Shown here in pieces: positions 62,491 to 64,000 of a stretch of 64,000 nucleotides of DNA. Each line of letters begins with the position of its first letter. Positions within the stretch are counted from its first letter, which is position 1. This DNA is from Prochlorococcus sp. AG-436-D21 (lineage in GTDB: Bacteria > Cyanobacteriota > Cyanobacteriia > PCC-6307 > Cyanobiaceae): positions 1 to 64,000 of the forward strand of contig QCPF01000004.1 in assembly GCA_003212655.1 (NCBI GenBank). The letters run 5' to 3'. The notes below the pieces were generated by a model, which was not told the origin of the DNA, did not search any database, and saw only the letters and a program-made list of their open reading frames with translations. The position numbers and the translations under genes were made by a program.

Positions 62491-63312
62491 TTGTTGATTA
62501 AGTTTCTTCAAGACGCCGCAGGTAAAGGTGATCTTGATCCATGGGATATTGATGTAATAAGTGTAATTGATAGTTTTTTAGAGCAATATTCACAATCTTT
62601 TGGCAGTAAATCAAATAGTAAAAGTTCCTATCAAAAGGATTTATCTGAGACAAGCGAAGCTTTTTTTGCTGCTTCTGTATTAGTTAATTTAAAGGCTCAA
62701 GTTTTGGAATCTGATGTTTTCAAGGAAAATACTTCCGATTTTGAAGATGATTTTGACTTGGATGATCAAGATTGGATTGACCAAGAATTTGACATACCAA
62801 AATATCCTGAAAAATATCTAAGGAGAAGATCAATAGCACAACCAATTCTCAAACGTACAACCACTCTGGGAGAACTGGTAAGTCAGTTAGAGTCTATCGC
62901 TGAAGTTATAGAAACCCAAGACCTTCTACTAATGAAGAGAAAAAGAAATAAAAAATATTCAGATAAAGCTTTAATTTCTCAAGTGAAATCATTAGCGCAT
63001 CGTGAGAAACTACCGGAAACCACTAAAGCACTAGGTAAATTTATTGATGGGTGGGAAAAAACATTACAGTGGACAGATTTTGAATATCTAGTTGAGAAAT
63101 GGCAAACTGTTGTAAAAAATGATTTAGATAAAGATCGTTTGGGGGTTTTTTGGGCCTTATTATTTTTATCATCTGAAAACAAAATTGAAATTAAACAAAT
63201 TAACTCCTTATATGGCCCAATTCAAATTAAAAGAATAATTCCTCAAGGAGGTTTAGCTCAATTGCCTATAGATAATCTTGAGGTACCAAAGACTTATCCT
63301 TCTGCTGTTTAG
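62491..63312 (+). CDS. scpA: Segregation and condensation protein A (start codon uncertain, may lie upstream)
   Basis: 'LIKFLQDAAGKGDLDPWDIDVISVIDSFLEQY' and C-terminal winged-helix 'FWALLFLSSENKIEIKQ'. Confidence 0.85.
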   Translation: MLIKFLQDAAGKGDLDPWDIDVISVIDSFLEQYSQSFGSKSNSKSSYQKDLSETSEAFFAASVLVNLKAQVLESDVFKENTSDFEDDFDLDDQDWIDQEFDIPKYPEKYLRRRSIAQPILKRTTTLGELVSQLESIAEVIETQDLLLMKRKRNKKYSDKALISQVKSLAHREKLPETTKALGKFIDGWEKTLQWTDFEYLVEKWQTVVKNDLDKDRLGVFWALLFLSSENKIEIKQINSLYGPIQIKRIIPQGGLAQLPIDNLEVPKTYPSAV

Positions 63313-63360
63313 GAGCTTATTAGTAATAACGTATAATCTTTAAAAAGAGGTTTTGAATTC

Positions 63361-64000
63361 ATGAAGGCAATGATACTTGCGGCAGGTAAAGGTACACGTG
63401 TTCAGCCTATTACGCATGTTATTCCGAAACCGATGATTCCGATTTTGCAAAAACCTGTTATGGAATTTCTCTTGGAACTTTTAAGAGAACATAACTTTAA
63501 GGAAATAATGGTAAATGTTTCTCATCTGGCTGAAGAAATTGAAAATTATTTTAGGGATGGGCAAAGATTTGGAGTAGAAATTGCTTATAGTTTTGAGGGA
63601 AGAATTGAAGATGGAGAATTAATAGGTGATGCTTTGGGATCCGCAGGAGGATTAAAAAAAATTCAGGATTTTCAAAATTTCTTTGATGAAACTTTTGTTG
63701 TTTTATGTGGTGATGCTTTAGTTGATTTAGATTTAACTCAAGCTGTGAAAAAACATAAGCAGAAAGGAGCTATTGCGAGCTTAATCACAAAGAGGGTAAC
63801 TAAAGATCAAGTATCAAGTTACGGTGTAGTAGTTTCTGATCAAAATGGACGAATAAAGGCTTTTCAGGAAAAGCCAACAGTTGATCAAGCTTTAAGTGAC
63901 TCTATAAATACAGGAATATATCTTTTCGAACCTGAAATTTTTAATTACATACCTTCAGCAGAGAAATTTGATATTGGGGCTGATCTTTTCCCTAAACTTG
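63361..64000 (+). CDS. Sugar-phosphate nucleotidyltransferase (mannose-1-phosphate guanylyltransferase-like), truncated by right window edge
   Basis: 'MKAMILAAGKGTRVQPITHVIPKPMIPILQKPVMEFLLELL' and 'FVVLCGDALVDLDL'; not in the ORF track because it is open at the edge. Confidence 0.93.
   Translation, partial: MKAMILAAGKGTRVQPITHVIPKPMIPILQKPVMEFLLELLREHNFKEIMVNVSHLAEEIENYFRDGQRFGVEIAYSFEGRIEDGELIGDALGSAGGLKKIQDFQNFFDETFVVLCGDALVDLDLTQAVKKHKQKGAIASLITKRVTKDQVSSYGVVVSDQNGRIKAFQEKPTVDQALSDSINTGIYLFEPEIFNYIPSAEKFDIGADLFPKL

Overview
The window looks like ordinary chromosomal DNA from an AT-rich marine picocyanobacterium. A high-light Prochlorococcus lineage is my inference, based on low GC, tight gene packing, and genes such as ycf3, ycf34, rpaA, rpaB, ndhO/M/F/D, crtQ/B/P, an hli gene and petL. 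Most of it is conserved housekeeping: K+/Na+ transport, an ABC-F ATPase, HtrA, TolC, nadB, rimO, aroK, rbfA, hemD, carotenoid genes, cysK, a tRNA-Asn, holB, tmk, a Cu-type P-ATPase, radA, plsX-fabH-fabD-plsC, cca, an RRM protein, NDH-1 subunits and scpA. The accessory-looking part is about 35.3-39.2 kb, downstream of tRNA-Asn. It is sparsely coding, repeat-bearing and holds a SAM methyltransferase and an orphan Wza-like export protein. Most notable observations: (1) a small ORF absent from the ORF track at 7408-7551, whose in-frame TGA falls exactly at the fourth position of a twin CX3C motif; (2) a ~129-aa N-terminal extension on PlsX carrying an Ala/Val/Ser/Asn helical-looking repeat; (3) a Nif11-leader-like protein ending one residue after Gly-Gly; (4) an inverted repeat in the divergent promoter of a ribbon-helix-helix gene; (5) a short GC-rich islet and 23-bp/25-bp direct repeats in the island. 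Four further short or edge-cut genes missing from the track were read by hand: hli, petL, a 58-aa membrane protein, and a truncated nucleotidyltransferase at the right edge. I found no CRISPR array, integrase, transposase or rRNA. All family names come from reading the proteins by eye; no searches were run.
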